Shown one piece after another: positions 1 through 7,500 of a stretch of DNA of 7,753 bases (the stretch's first letter is position 1; every line of letters begins with the position of its first letter). Location: positions 1 through 7,753 of the forward strand of contig JAADHY010000072.1 of assembly GCA_013151585.1 (NCBI GenBank), in the 5' to 3' direction. This DNA comes from Planctomycetota bacterium (lineage in GTDB: Bacteria; Planctomycetota; Planctomycetia; Planctomycetales; Planctomycetaceae). The notes beneath the pieces are model-generated. The model saw nothing but the letters and a program-made list of their open reading frames with translations, made no database searches and was not told the origin of the DNA. Position numbers and translations under genes: made by a program.

Positions 1-2051
1 ATGAGCACTCGGCCAGGGATGGGATATCTCAGGGCCTGCAGCCAACCCGAACGCGGGACCGGCCAGTCTGCTTCCGGCTGTTCTTCGCGAGGGACGATGA
101 CGTCCAAGATTCGTTGTCCTTCTCTCAGTCCGGCCGCGTAGGCCGGGCCGGTTCGATCAACGCCGCCGTCGGCGACGAACAGTTCGCCGGCACGCATGTC
201 GAAAGTTGCCATCAATTCGTTCCGCTCGCTCACATCCGGCCGCAACGTCCTGAGCGACCAGACGCAGATTGTTCCGTCGGCCGCGCCCGACACCATCCAG
301 TCCGGATCGTTACCGGATGGAACGGCCAAGCAGGTCACTGCCACGTCGTGGCCCCAAAAACCGCGAGCGATGGCCTCGTGCAGCCCCTCGAACCGCATGG
401 CTTTCCCGCTCTGCACGGCCTCCTCGTCCCACACCAGTATCCCAAAATCGTACCCGACAGCCAAAAACTTTTTTTGGCTTTTGTGGAATGTGACCGCGGC
501 GTGGGGGTATCCGTGTTGCGGGAGCGATGGGAACGGCCCGATCTTTCTTCCGTCGCCGTTGGCGCGACGCAACCAGTACCCGCCGTCACGCTTCCGCTGC
601 AGCAGCCATCGTTGCGCTCGCGGCTCGGCGGCTTCCGACTCAGAGAGGATCGGCATCAACTTGCCGGGACGACGCAGCGACCATCGGTATTGCAGTTTCG
701 GCGGCGGAACTAACCGCTCAGGGCGCTCCGCCAGCGTCGTTGGGAACGGGCCGTGGGCGAAACCGATCGCCTCGTCGTCTGCCCCGGTCAGTACTCGGAC
801 GCTCGAGATGCCGGCCCCCATTGTGGGCTGATAGCTGGCCGGGGGATATCGTCCCAACAGGCGGCCGCTCTCGGTCGACCAAATCCGGAGCTCGGGAATG
901 CGCGCATCGGAGGTTTGAGCCGAACGACTTTCGCCCGCCGCTGCCAGGTACCGCCCGTCCGGCGAGAAGGCCAAGACGCTGATCAGATCGTTGAAATCAG
1001 ATCGAGCTAACGGAATGACTTGCCCGGTGTCGGAATCGAACAGAACGACGCGCCATCCGCCCGCCCCATCGCGGCCGGCCGGCGATTCGAAAATCGCGAC
1101 CGCCGTGAGCGATTTCGTGGACGAGCAACAGACACTGCTGACTGCGGCCGGAAGAGCCACACCCTCGGCCAGCTTGCCGTTGCGGACCAGTCCACGTCCC
1201 CACGTCGCCACCACCCATGTCGTTTGGTTCTCCCAAGCCGCTCCGTAAATGAGCGAGCTGAGCGAAATTTCGCCGGCCAGCGTCGGGCTTGCGCGACCTT
1301 CGGGCTGGTGGGGCACGTCGTAGATTCGGACGTGGCCGGAGTTCATCTCAGCCGCCAACAGCTTGTCTCCTTTTGGACTGAAAGCCAAAAAGTCCACCTG
1401 GTCGAATGGTGTTCTGAATTGCCAAACCCGGCTAGGTTGGTCGTTGAGCTGTCGCAGGTTGTCGTCGGGAATGCGGTAGAACGCGATTGGGGCATTCTTC
1501 CGGTCGCCGCCATATCCGATCGCCAAAAGAGGGCGACGAGGAGCAAAAGCCAGCGACCAGACGATTTGATGAGGCCCAAGATAATCGCTATTCAGAATCA
1601 CGCCCCCCTGTTGCGGATCCGATGGAGACAGCAGGTTAACTTGGGAATGGCAATAAGCGCCGATCCCACCGATCGCAATCACCGACGAACGACCTTCCCA
1701 GTGGCCCACGTCCATCGCATAGATCAATCCCCGATCGCCGCGAGCAATCGGCCAGCGCAGCACCTGGATCGGAAGCAACTCGAACGGCGCTTCGTTGATC
1801 AAGTACCGTCGGACAACTTTGTCGTCGCCCGCCGAATACAGCCAAAGTCGTCCATCTCGGTCCCGATCGAAACGAAGCTGTCGGATCACGCCGAGAGGAA
1901 CATCGCTCCGTGCCCGAAGAATGGGGCGAGTCAGTGGAGTGGTCTGCACCAATGCCGGCGGCTTCTGCCCGTCACACAATGTGGGCGCCCCCAGCACCGA
2001 AAGAAGAAACCACATGCCGCCGGCGAGAAATTGTGGCACGTTCACGTCCAT
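1..2051 (-). CDS. Exported WD40-repeat protein with C-terminal PDZ-like domain (partial, 3' end outside window)
   Basis: The minus strand from 2051 stays open for 683 codons to the left edge with no stop, so the C-terminus is missing. The N-terminus has a hydrophobic stretch (about residues 8-25) followed by polar sequence, consistent with a signal peptide. The cysteine near its end (APTLC) does not fit a lipobox. WD40-like blade motifs appear at about residues 57-85 (LRFDRDRDGRLWLYSAGDDK), 163-195, 218-244 (LAFSPKGDKLLAAE...VRIYDV), 356-395 (LAFSPDGRYLAAAGE...LRIWS), 518-545 and 570-602 (DWMVSGAADGTICVWSL), with irregular spacing between them. Residues about 619-683 begin a PDZ-like domain with the typical GPAYAAGLREGQRILDVI pattern. 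The family role is as a propeller scaffold for protein interaction, with PDZ binding peptide C-termini; no catalytic residues are visible. Some planctomycete WD40 proteins continue into a caspase-like (C14) domain, but that cannot be seen here. ATG at 2051 is the first ATG after an in-frame TGA (2094-2096); Met13 is an alternative start. Function unknown; the architecture is well supported. Confidence 0.88.
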   Translation of the reverse strand, partial: MDVNVPQFLAGGMWFLLSVLGAPTLCDGQKPPALVQTTPLTRPILRARSDVPLGVIRQLRFDRDRDGRLWLYSAGDDKVVRRYLINEAPFELLPIQVLRWPIARGDRGLIYAMDVGHWEGRSSVIAIGGIGAYCHSQVNLLSPSDPQQGGVILNSDYLGPHQIVWSLAFAPRRPLLAIGYGGDRKNAPIAFYRIPDDNLRQLNDQPSRVWQFRTPFDQVDFLAFSPKGDKLLAAEMNSGHVRIYDVPHQPEGRASPTLAGEISLSSLIYGAAWENQTTWVVATWGRGLVRNGKLAEGVALPAAVSSVCCSSTKSLTAVAIFESPAGRDGAGGWRVVLFDSDTGQVIPLARSDFNDLISVLAFSPDGRYLAAAGESRSAQTSDARIPELRIWSTESGRLLGRYPPASYQPTMGAGISSVRVLTGADDEAIGFAHGPFPTTLAERPERLVPPPKLQYRWSLRRPGKLMPILSESEAAEPRAQRWLLQRKRDGGYWLRRANGDGRKIGPFPSLPQHGYPHAAVTFHKSQKKFLAVGYDFGILVWDEEAVQSGKAMRFEGLHEAIARGFWGHDVAVTCLAVPSGNDPDWMVSGAADGTICVWSLRTLRPDVSERNELMATFDMRAGELFVADGGVDRTGPAYAAGLREGQRILDVIVPREEQPEADWPVPRSGWLQALRYPIPGRVL

Positions 2052-2065
2052 GGTTGATGAACCAT
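2042..2065 (-). other. Possible mini upstream ORF (MVHQPWT) overlapping the WD40 gene start
   Basis: On the minus strand an ATG at 2065 opens a seven-codon frame, MVHQPWT, ending in TGA at 2044-2042, ten bases inside the WD40 coding sequence and in another frame. The only strong Shine-Dalgarno-like sequence nearby, GGAGGA at 2084-2079, lies 13 nt before this ATG but 27 nt before the WD40 ATG at 2051. The arrangement could couple translation of the two, or may be chance. No homology can be judged at this length. Confidence 0.2.
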
Positions 2066-2078
2066 CTTTTTTCAGACG

Positions 2079-2084
2079 TCCTCC
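2079..2084 (-). promoter_or_regulatory. Shine-Dalgarno-like GGAGGA, oddly far from the WD40 start
   Basis: GGAGGA on the minus strand is a near-perfect anti-16S match. It sits 27 nt upstream of the chosen ATG (2051), too far for normal initiation. An in-frame TGA at 2096-2094 and the absence of any in-frame ATG or GTG between them rule out a clear longer start; only a CTG at 2075 lies close behind it. The leader between is A-rich (six A residues at 2072-2067). Either it serves the overlapping mini frame at 2065, or the WD40 gene uses a weak or leaderless-type start. Confidence 0.35.
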
Positions 2085-2106
2085 ATCGACACGTCACGCT
2101 ATCACT

Positions 2107-2135
2107 AGCCTATGGCGGCGGCAATCCCACAGCAA
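2107..2135 (-). promoter_or_regulatory. Weak candidate sigma70-type promoter for the WD40 gene
   Basis: On the minus strand TTGCTG (2135-2130) and TAGGCT (2112-2107) are separated by exactly 17 nt. Each matches three of six consensus positions. A transcript starting near 2100 would have a leader of about 50 nt. The match is poor, and planctomycete promoters are not well described by the E. coli consensus. Confidence 0.18.
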
Positions 2136-2174
2136 GCCCCGGATCGGAGAGCCGCAACCGACTGGCGTCCAAAC

Positions 2175-2194
2175 CGGGGCACCGAAAGGCCCCG
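2175..2194. other. GC-rich hairpin (6-bp stem, 8-nt loop)
   Basis: CGGGGC at 2175-2180 pairs perfectly with GCCCCG at 2189-2194 around the loop ACCGAAAG. There is no T-run on either side, so it does not resemble an intrinsic terminator. It lies far upstream of both starts and could be a protein-binding site or part of a structured transcript. Confidence 0.35.
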
Positions 2195-2213
2195 TGTTGG
2201 GAGCGGTACGCAT

Positions 2214-2227
2214 GATCAGAGATCAGA
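2214..2227. repeat. Tandem 7-bp direct repeat GATCAGA x2
   Basis: GATCAGA occurs twice back to back at 2214-2220 and 2221-2227. The first copy overlaps the palindrome TGATCA (2213-2218). Its position in the middle of a divergent promoter region would suit an operator, but two short copies may occur by chance. Confidence 0.3.
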
Positions 2228-2247
2228 GCGGCCGGCGACCGACCGTC

Positions 2248-2264
2248 CTCTGCGTGTAGCAGAG
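2248..2264. other. Perfect 6-bp hairpin CTCTGC-GTGTA-GCAGAG
   Basis: CTCTGC (2248-2253) and GCAGAG (2259-2264) are exact inverted repeats around a 5-nt loop. No T-tract follows on either strand, so a terminator is unlikely. It could be an operator dyad or an RNA stem in the leader of the plus-strand gene if transcription starts upstream. Confidence 0.35.
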
Positions 2265-2356
2265 CTGTCTTGGTATGAAAATGGGCAAAATAGGTCGAAA
2301 CTGTCCGGTTGGGCGCCGCGCAATCGGAAGGAAACCGACGTCGTACGGCTAAACCA

Positions 2357-2385
2357 TTCAGCAGAAACCGCACAATGCCGATATT
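2357..2385 (+). promoter_or_regulatory. Weak candidate sigma70-type promoter for the HEAT/barrel gene
   Basis: TTCAGC (2357-2362) and GATATT (2380-2385) are spaced by 17 nt and match the -35 and -10 consensus at three and four of six positions. A start near 2392 would give a leader of about 90 nt before the ATG at 2484. The -10 overlaps the small inverted repeat CCGA-TAT-TCGG (2378-2388). Low confidence for the usual reason that planctomycete promoters diverge. Confidence 0.2.
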
Positions 2386-2468
2386 CGGATTAAGTGTCGG
2401 AATCTGGAAATCTGCGCGGACTCCCGACGTCGCTCTACGAGCCTTTTTCGTGGAACGGCGTGGGGGCC

Positions 2469-2476
2469 AAGGGTGA
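2469..2476 (+). promoter_or_regulatory. Ribosome binding site fixing the start at 2484
   Basis: AAGGGTGA resembles AAGGAGGTGA with two bases missing. The core AAGGG (2469-2473) ends 10 nt before ATG 2484. This supports that ATG over the in-frame GTG at 2394, which would put 30 polar residues in front of an otherwise well-formed signal peptide. Confidence 0.55.
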
Positions 2477-2483
2477 AACTCCT

Positions 2484-4370
2484 ATGAATCGCATTGGGGC
2501 TTTGCAAGGATCGACGCTCCTGGTGCTGCTGGTCCTGTGCGGAGCACAGCTCGGTCCAGCCTGGGCCAAAGACCCCGCGGCCGACGACATCACGGCGATT
2601 AAGTACCTTGGTACCGTCGATTGCTATTGGTATCCGGAGGCCCAGTCGGTTCTGCTGGATATTCTGTTGGGGGACCCTCGCGAGAAGGTCCGCTATGCGG
2701 CTGTCCGCGCGCTGACGCAACAACTTCAGCGAGGGAAACCGCCGCTGGACCCGCTGCTGGGCTGGCGAGCGGTCCCCGATCCGCTGATCTTTGCCCAAGT
2801 TGTGCGTCTGGGGACGCTGCGGACGCCGCTGACGACCGAGGAGCTGGTCGAGCGATACTCCGAACTAAAATTTCAGCGCGAGCAGAAAAAGGGCCTCGGC
2901 CGGGGCGACACTTGCCACGGTTGCTGCACGCAAGATGCGATTGCCGCGCTGAGCCGCGTCGCTTTCGGCAAGGACGAAACCGGCTGCTACTTTGAGCCGT
3001 CGGAACGAATCCGGCTGGCCGCCGAACGAGCGCTCAGTCTGTGCGTGTACGAAGTTTCGGTCATTCCGGAAGCCGTGCCGGAAGAAGTCCCGGCCGTCCC
3101 GCCGGCTCCTGTGCCTCCGGGAAAGAAGCCGCCGCCCCAGAAACCGGCTCCGCCCGAAACCGCACCCGCTGAACCCACTCCGGTGACGGAGCTTCCGGCG
3201 CCCCCCGCGCTTTTGGCACGCGGACGCCGCCCGTCTTTCGGTCCCAGGTACATGCTGAACGTCGGCCGAGCCGACTTGTCGAACCGATTCAATTTGTTCG
3301 ACAACATGGGCACGGCCCCGGCAACCCGCGTCTTTTTCGGCTTTCAATACCTGCAATCGCAAAACAACGCCGTGTTGGTCACGGACCAGCACGAGCGGCT
3401 TTTCTCGATTCTGGCCACCGAGACCGGACGTCGGATGTTCATTGAGTATACCGGATTCGGCAGCGGTCAAGGGACTCCCGGCGGCGGAGGCGATATTCTG
3501 GTCGATCCCACCGATCCCGCGTCGCAGACTCAGTTGGAAAGCCTTTACTTGTCGCACAACACTGGAGGTGTCACCCGCACCTACACGCGCATGCCGAACA
3601 CCAACCTGTACCGATTTGGATTTGAGTACGCACTCACGCTCGACTTCAGTGTCGCCATGCAAGCTCAGTACGTGATGCCCCTGGACGAAGTCGAGCAGCC
3701 AGAGATGTTCTCCAACCCGCTGATTCAGTTGAAACACGTGGTGTATCGGGGCGAACGCTCTCTGCTCTCGGCCGTTTTTGGCATTTCGCCTCAGATCCCG
3801 CAACCAGACTTCGCTATTACCGAAAAAACGACGCGTCTCGGCCCGGGCGTCTTGGGCTACTATGAGGTGGGCGAGCGACTCTTCACCCAGGGCGGAACAG
3901 GCTTCAGCCTGCCCACTCAGTCTCAACACATCAAGACGTGGGACTGGGCGCTGGGCATGGGCCTTTGGGTTTACCAGCACGAAAGCTTGAAGCCAACCTA
4001 TGAGGGGCCAGAGCCCGACGCGTGGGTTCTGGGCATCGTTCCGCAGCTCCAAGTGCGCGGCAAGCACGTGATCGGCGACAATATCGTTCGGGGACAATTC
4101 GGCCTGAGCGCAGAACCGCCGAAAACGGCCGAAGGAACCCTGAGCCCGGTCGATGCCACTCGCACGATCTACCTGCCCCAAGACCCGTCCACGCCCGTGA
4201 CCGAAGTGCCGATCTTCTACAATGAGCCGCGTCACGTGGTCGACATGTCGTTTGGCACGACGATCCTTTTCCGCGACAACGTCCAGTTGATGCTGGGTAT
4301 CTCCTTTCCGCTCACCGGGGGCCAAGCCCGCGCCACCGAGTTTCTGATGACGGTTAACCGCTTCTTCTGA
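2484..4370 (+). CDS. Exported cysteine-rich HEAT-like domain fused to a predicted outer-membrane beta-barrel
   Basis: The complete product has 628 residues. A signal peptide spans residues 1-28: hydrophobic core TLLVLLVL, then AWA before a likely cleavage at K29. Residues about 32-190 form a helical HEAT-like domain: a first repeat (AIKYLGTVDCYWYPEAQSVL, then EKVRYAAVRAL) and a last one (DAIAALSRVAFGKD...EPSERIRLAAERALSLC). It holds all six cysteines outside the signal peptide: C47, C144, C147, C148 (a CxxCC cluster), C168 and C187. Residues about 195-245 are a proline/alanine-rich linker. Residues about 252-628 lack cysteine and alternate polar with hydrophobic or aromatic residues in strand-like runs separated by Gly/Pro/Asp-rich loops. 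The chain ends in FLMTVNRFF, and a C-terminal Phe is the usual insertion signal of outer-membrane barrels. I infer a periplasmic HEAT module tethered to an outer-membrane barrel. Substrate and partners are unknown, and strand number was not determined. The gene is transcribed divergently from the WD40 gene and converges on the VWA gene. An alternative is a large secreted beta-rich protein without a barrel. Confidence 0.9.
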   Translation: MNRIGALQGSTLLVLLVLCGAQLGPAWAKDPAADDITAIKYLGTVDCYWYPEAQSVLLDILLGDPREKVRYAAVRALTQQLQRGKPPLDPLLGWRAVPDPLIFAQVVRLGTLRTPLTTEELVERYSELKFQREQKKGLGRGDTCHGCCTQDAIAALSRVAFGKDETGCYFEPSERIRLAAERALSLCVYEVSVIPEAVPEEVPAVPPAPVPPGKKPPPQKPAPPETAPAEPTPVTELPAPPALLARGRRPSFGPRYMLNVGRADLSNRFNLFDNMGTAPATRVFFGFQYLQSQNNAVLVTDQHERLFSILATETGRRMFIEYTGFGSGQGTPGGGGDILVDPTDPASQTQLESLYLSHNTGGVTRTYTRMPNTNLYRFGFEYALTLDFSVAMQAQYVMPLDEVEQPEMFSNPLIQLKHVVYRGERSLLSAVFGISPQIPQPDFAITEKTTRLGPGVLGYYEVGERLFTQGGTGFSLPTQSQHIKTWDWALGMGLWVYQHESLKPTYEGPEPDAWVLGIVPQLQVRGKHVIGDNIVRGQFGLSAEPPKTAEGTLSPVDATRTIYLPQDPSTPVTEVPIFYNEPRHVVDMSFGTTILFRDNVQLMLGISFPLTGGQARATEFLMTVNRFF

Positions 4371-4567
4371 GCTCGGCGGAAGAGACTTCACCTCAACTGA
4401 TGAAAACCCGCTTGCTGGAAGGCCGGCGGATGGCACGCCCGGAGCGAAGCAAAAGGCGTGGCCGCGACTCGGTGCAGGACCGGCATCGCGGCCAACATTG
4501 GCCCGCTTTACGTATTGCCAGCGGCGCGGCGTCTGGAATCACCGAGAGGCGACGAACGCCGGTCGGT
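4371..4567. other. Convergent intergenic gap, no clear terminator
   Basis: These 197 bp lie between two genes that end facing each other. The best fold is an imperfect inverted repeat, GGCACGCC (4432-4439) against GGCGTGGCC (4455-4463), with a loop of about 15 nt and one bulge. A small GGCG/CGCC stem lies near the VWA stop. Neither is followed by a T-run, so no intrinsic terminator can be called. I see no gene here. Confidence 0.5.
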
Positions 4568-7500
4568 CTATTCGTCCGGTCGCGGCAGTCGCAGCGGTTT
4601 GTTCAATCGGGCTGCGTCCGTCCGAAGCGAGTGCCACGACGTAACCCAAAGGACGAGCTCGTCCGATCTCACCCCTTCCGGCAAAGCCGGAAAGCGGTAA
4701 ATCACGGTCTCCTCCGACTCGATCAGTTCTCGGGAGAAAGGCAAGTTGAGCGGAGCCGAAGCGTCCGGCCGGGCCAGCCGCAGTCGTAGGTTTGCAAGAT
4801 GCTCGAAGAAGTCTCGATCGCGCGGGACCAGTCCTGCGGGCTGAGCGGGCCGAATCTCGATCGCCACCGCGCTCGATCGGCCGTCTCCGACACGGCTGAG
4901 CGAAAGAGTCAACTGCCGGGTGGCGTCGATCGGGATCGCAACCTGTTGCGGCTGGCGGAGTTCGCTGAGGAGGATCGCCCGCGTGTCGGCCGGCGTGATG
5001 ACCGGCTTCCAATAGACCTGCACTTCAGCGCCGGCGCCGCGTGGCCAATCCTCGATGGTCACTTCCCAGGTCGGCACCGTCTCGTCCGCACGTTCACGCA
5101 CGGTCATGGAAGGGGGCTCGGACCCGCTCTGGTCGAGCGGCCTTACTCGGAAACAGACTTCCGCCGGCCGAACCAAGAAACCCGAATAGAGGTCTTGAGG
5201 CATGAGGGAGAAGACCAGCTCTGCTCGCTTCGTTCGACGATCCTCGTGGAATTCGCGGCACCCGAACATCACGCCGTTCACGGAAGTCGCGGTGCGGTAC
5301 TTGAGTGCGGGGCCGAGAAGTTTCAGACCTCTATTATCCAGCTCCAACGCCAAGGTTTCTCCTCCGGCAATTGTGACTTGCCGCTGAAACGGGCCGAAAC
5401 GCACTTCATATTGGCCGAGCGGAAGGTGGGAACATGTCTGGCCCAGCGGGGCTGTGTACATCTTTCCTGTTTGGAGGGATCGAACAGCGAACGGTCGCGG
5501 GTCAGTGGCTTCTCGTAAGCGCCTCCCCAAGTCGGCACCGGTGGCCACGACAAACTTCGCCCCCAGTTCGCTCGCCAGAGCGCGCAAGACTGTCGCCGTC
5601 TCCTCGTCCACAGTGAAGCCGACCAGCAACAACTCGATGCGCTTGTGCATCCGGTGCTGGCGTGCCAACATTTGCTTTAGCCGGCGGCGGATTTGGCCGT
5701 CCGGATCACACGTATCTTGGCCGTCTGTAATTACCACAACCAGCGCTTCTGAGATGTCGGCACGTTCGGAAAGGCTTCGATACGCGTCTCGAATCGCCGC
5801 CAACAGCGGTGTGTTTCCCCATGGCTGTAAACTTTGAAGCCATTCATGCAGTCGCTGAGACTGCTGCGGCCCAAGCGGACGGACCGGCACGGCCAACTCG
5901 TAGTCGTTGCAAGGATCCTTCGCGACGGCATCCGGCACTTTGCCTTCCCAATGGGAATTGACGACCGGCGAGTTGTCCGTCTTGAGCTTTCGCGAACGAT
6001 GACCAAACACCATCAAGCCCGCTTCGCGGACCGGCCCCAGCCGCGGCTGCGCCGCCAGCGACTCGAATGTCTTTCGCAGCACCTCCACCGCGCTTTCGAA
6101 ACGCGTGGGCCCGTCGGGCAGCGGCTTGTCCATGCTATAAGAACAATCGAGCACGAAAAGAATCGGTCGTAAGTCCAAGCCTGCTACGCGGACTGCGCCA
6201 TACGGCACATTCAGCGCCCGGTAAGCCAGGACCGTGCCTTTCGGCCGACAGGGTTCGATTCGAACGGCCTTTGTTCCTTTCGGCGGCGGCCAGCTATGCC
6301 CGCGAAACAGGACGTGGGCATCCGCCTCGAACGTGAACGGGCACCGGGAAGGATCGAAACGGACTTTGCGCAGCGCGAAACCCACGCTCGGCCGTGCGCC
6401 GGAGGAATCAGCAAACCCCAATCGGAGCGACCGACGACCTGCATGCTCTAAGACCACGCCGGTGTCCGTATCCCAGTTCAGCCACACGGCCGCAAGCCCT
6501 TTGGGCAAATCGCCGTCCGGAACGACGTTGAGCCGTGCTTCGACACGCTGTTTGGTTCCGAACCGGACGGGACCACCTTGCACGTCGACTTTTGCCGTTC
6601 GGCGTCCTGCCAGCCGAGACGCAAGTTCTCTGCGCCGCTTTTGCCACTGCGGAACTTGCAGCCGGTCAACGGCCGTCAAACATTCTTCGACCGCCGTCTG
6701 GTACCAATCGGCCCAGAAGTCATCCAAGTAGCGTTCGGCTTGTAGGAGCAACAGCTCGCTCTGTTCGAACGCTGCCAAGGCAGGGGTCGGCCGATCGTCA
6801 CCAGCCAGTTTCACGGCGTCGCACGGATGGAGAGTTCGTGCGAGTCGATCGGCACGCCTCAATTGAGCGCGGCGGACGCGGATGTCTTCCGAAGCGGATC
6901 GCACGGCCCTCTCGACTTGCAACCGCTTCGTCAGCCATTCGCCTCTCAGCATTCGTCCCAGCTCCAACACGCTCTCCTCCACCGGCACAAAACCGGATTC
7001 GGACGAACCTGCGGCCGGATGGTCCCGAGTCGCCTCGCGCCACGCGCGATACCACCGATCCCAAAGTTCGTTGATTGAAACCGAATCTCGCGCTGCCAGC
7101 GACAACGTTTGGATCGCCCAGAAAGCGGACCACATGCCCCGCCGGAAACCCAGCCGCTCGACGTAATCCTTTTCCGTCGGCGCCTTCCGTCCAGCTTGCC
7201 TTTCCTCGTAGTCCTGCCACCAACTGGCGTTCATCATCTCGGCAAATTGTTCCAGCCACCGACACAAGTCACTTCGCAACCCCGCAGGCAAAAGAGGGCA
7301 ACGAGCCGCGTCTCGGATGTCCCGCCACAGCGACGGCTGTGGGTGAGCGGACTCATTGGCCGCCCGGCGGTCAAGCTGAACGGCGTAATCGCGAACCAGC
7401 GACGCCATTTCATCGAGCCCGGCCGATGCTTCTCGAGTGAGCTGAGCCAACCGATCCAGTTCTTCTGGTCGGGCGACCTGGTCCCTTTCAAGCTCCTTTT

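Larger units (their letters stand above)
2052..2483. other. Divergent intergenic region
   Basis: These 432 bp separate the minus-strand WD40 gene from the plus-strand HEAT/barrel gene. I see no convincing protein gene in any frame: the short frames here have no domain-like composition and no good ribosome binding site. The region must hold the promoters of both flanking genes. Visible structure includes two perfect 6-bp-stem hairpins (2175-2194 and 2248-2264), a 7-bp tandem repeat (2214-2227), a small 4-bp-stem inverted repeat CCGA-TAT-TCGG (2378-2388), and weak promoter-like hexamers on both strands. A small RNA cannot be excluded. Confidence 0.75.

Noticed and set aside
114..982. Several overlapping plus-strand frames (up to 211 codons)
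   Set aside because: All are antisense to the WD40/PDZ coding region and show no domain motifs or ribosome binding sites.
1020..2057. Open frame of 345 codons on the plus strand
   Set aside because: It lies antisense to the WD40 gene. Its translation is rich in Arg, Pro and Ser without domain motifs, whereas the minus frame shows repeated WD40 blade signatures. Long antisense frames are common in GC-rich coding DNA.
2394..2483. In-frame GTG start at 2394 for the HEAT/barrel gene
   Set aside because: It would add 30 residues ahead of a normal signal peptide. The ATG at 2484 has AAGGG at a suitable 10-nt spacing.
2484..2570. Lipoprotein signal at C19 of the HEAT/barrel protein
   Set aside because: The residues before C19 (LLVL) do not fit a lipobox because the -1 residue is Leu. 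AWA at 26-28 gives a better signal peptidase I site.
2865..4436. Open frame of 523 codons on the minus strand
   Set aside because: It is a shadow of the HEAT/barrel gene. The translation has low-complexity Arg/Gly/His-rich composition and no recognisable fold, while the plus frame has a signal peptide, ribosome binding site and a barrel-type C-terminus.
4432..4463. Bidirectional intrinsic terminator between the convergent genes
   Set aside because: The inverted repeat is imperfect and no T-run follows on either strand.
4799..5518. Open frame of 239 codons on the plus strand
   Set aside because: It is antisense to the C-terminal part of the VWA gene, and its translation shows no recognisable motif.
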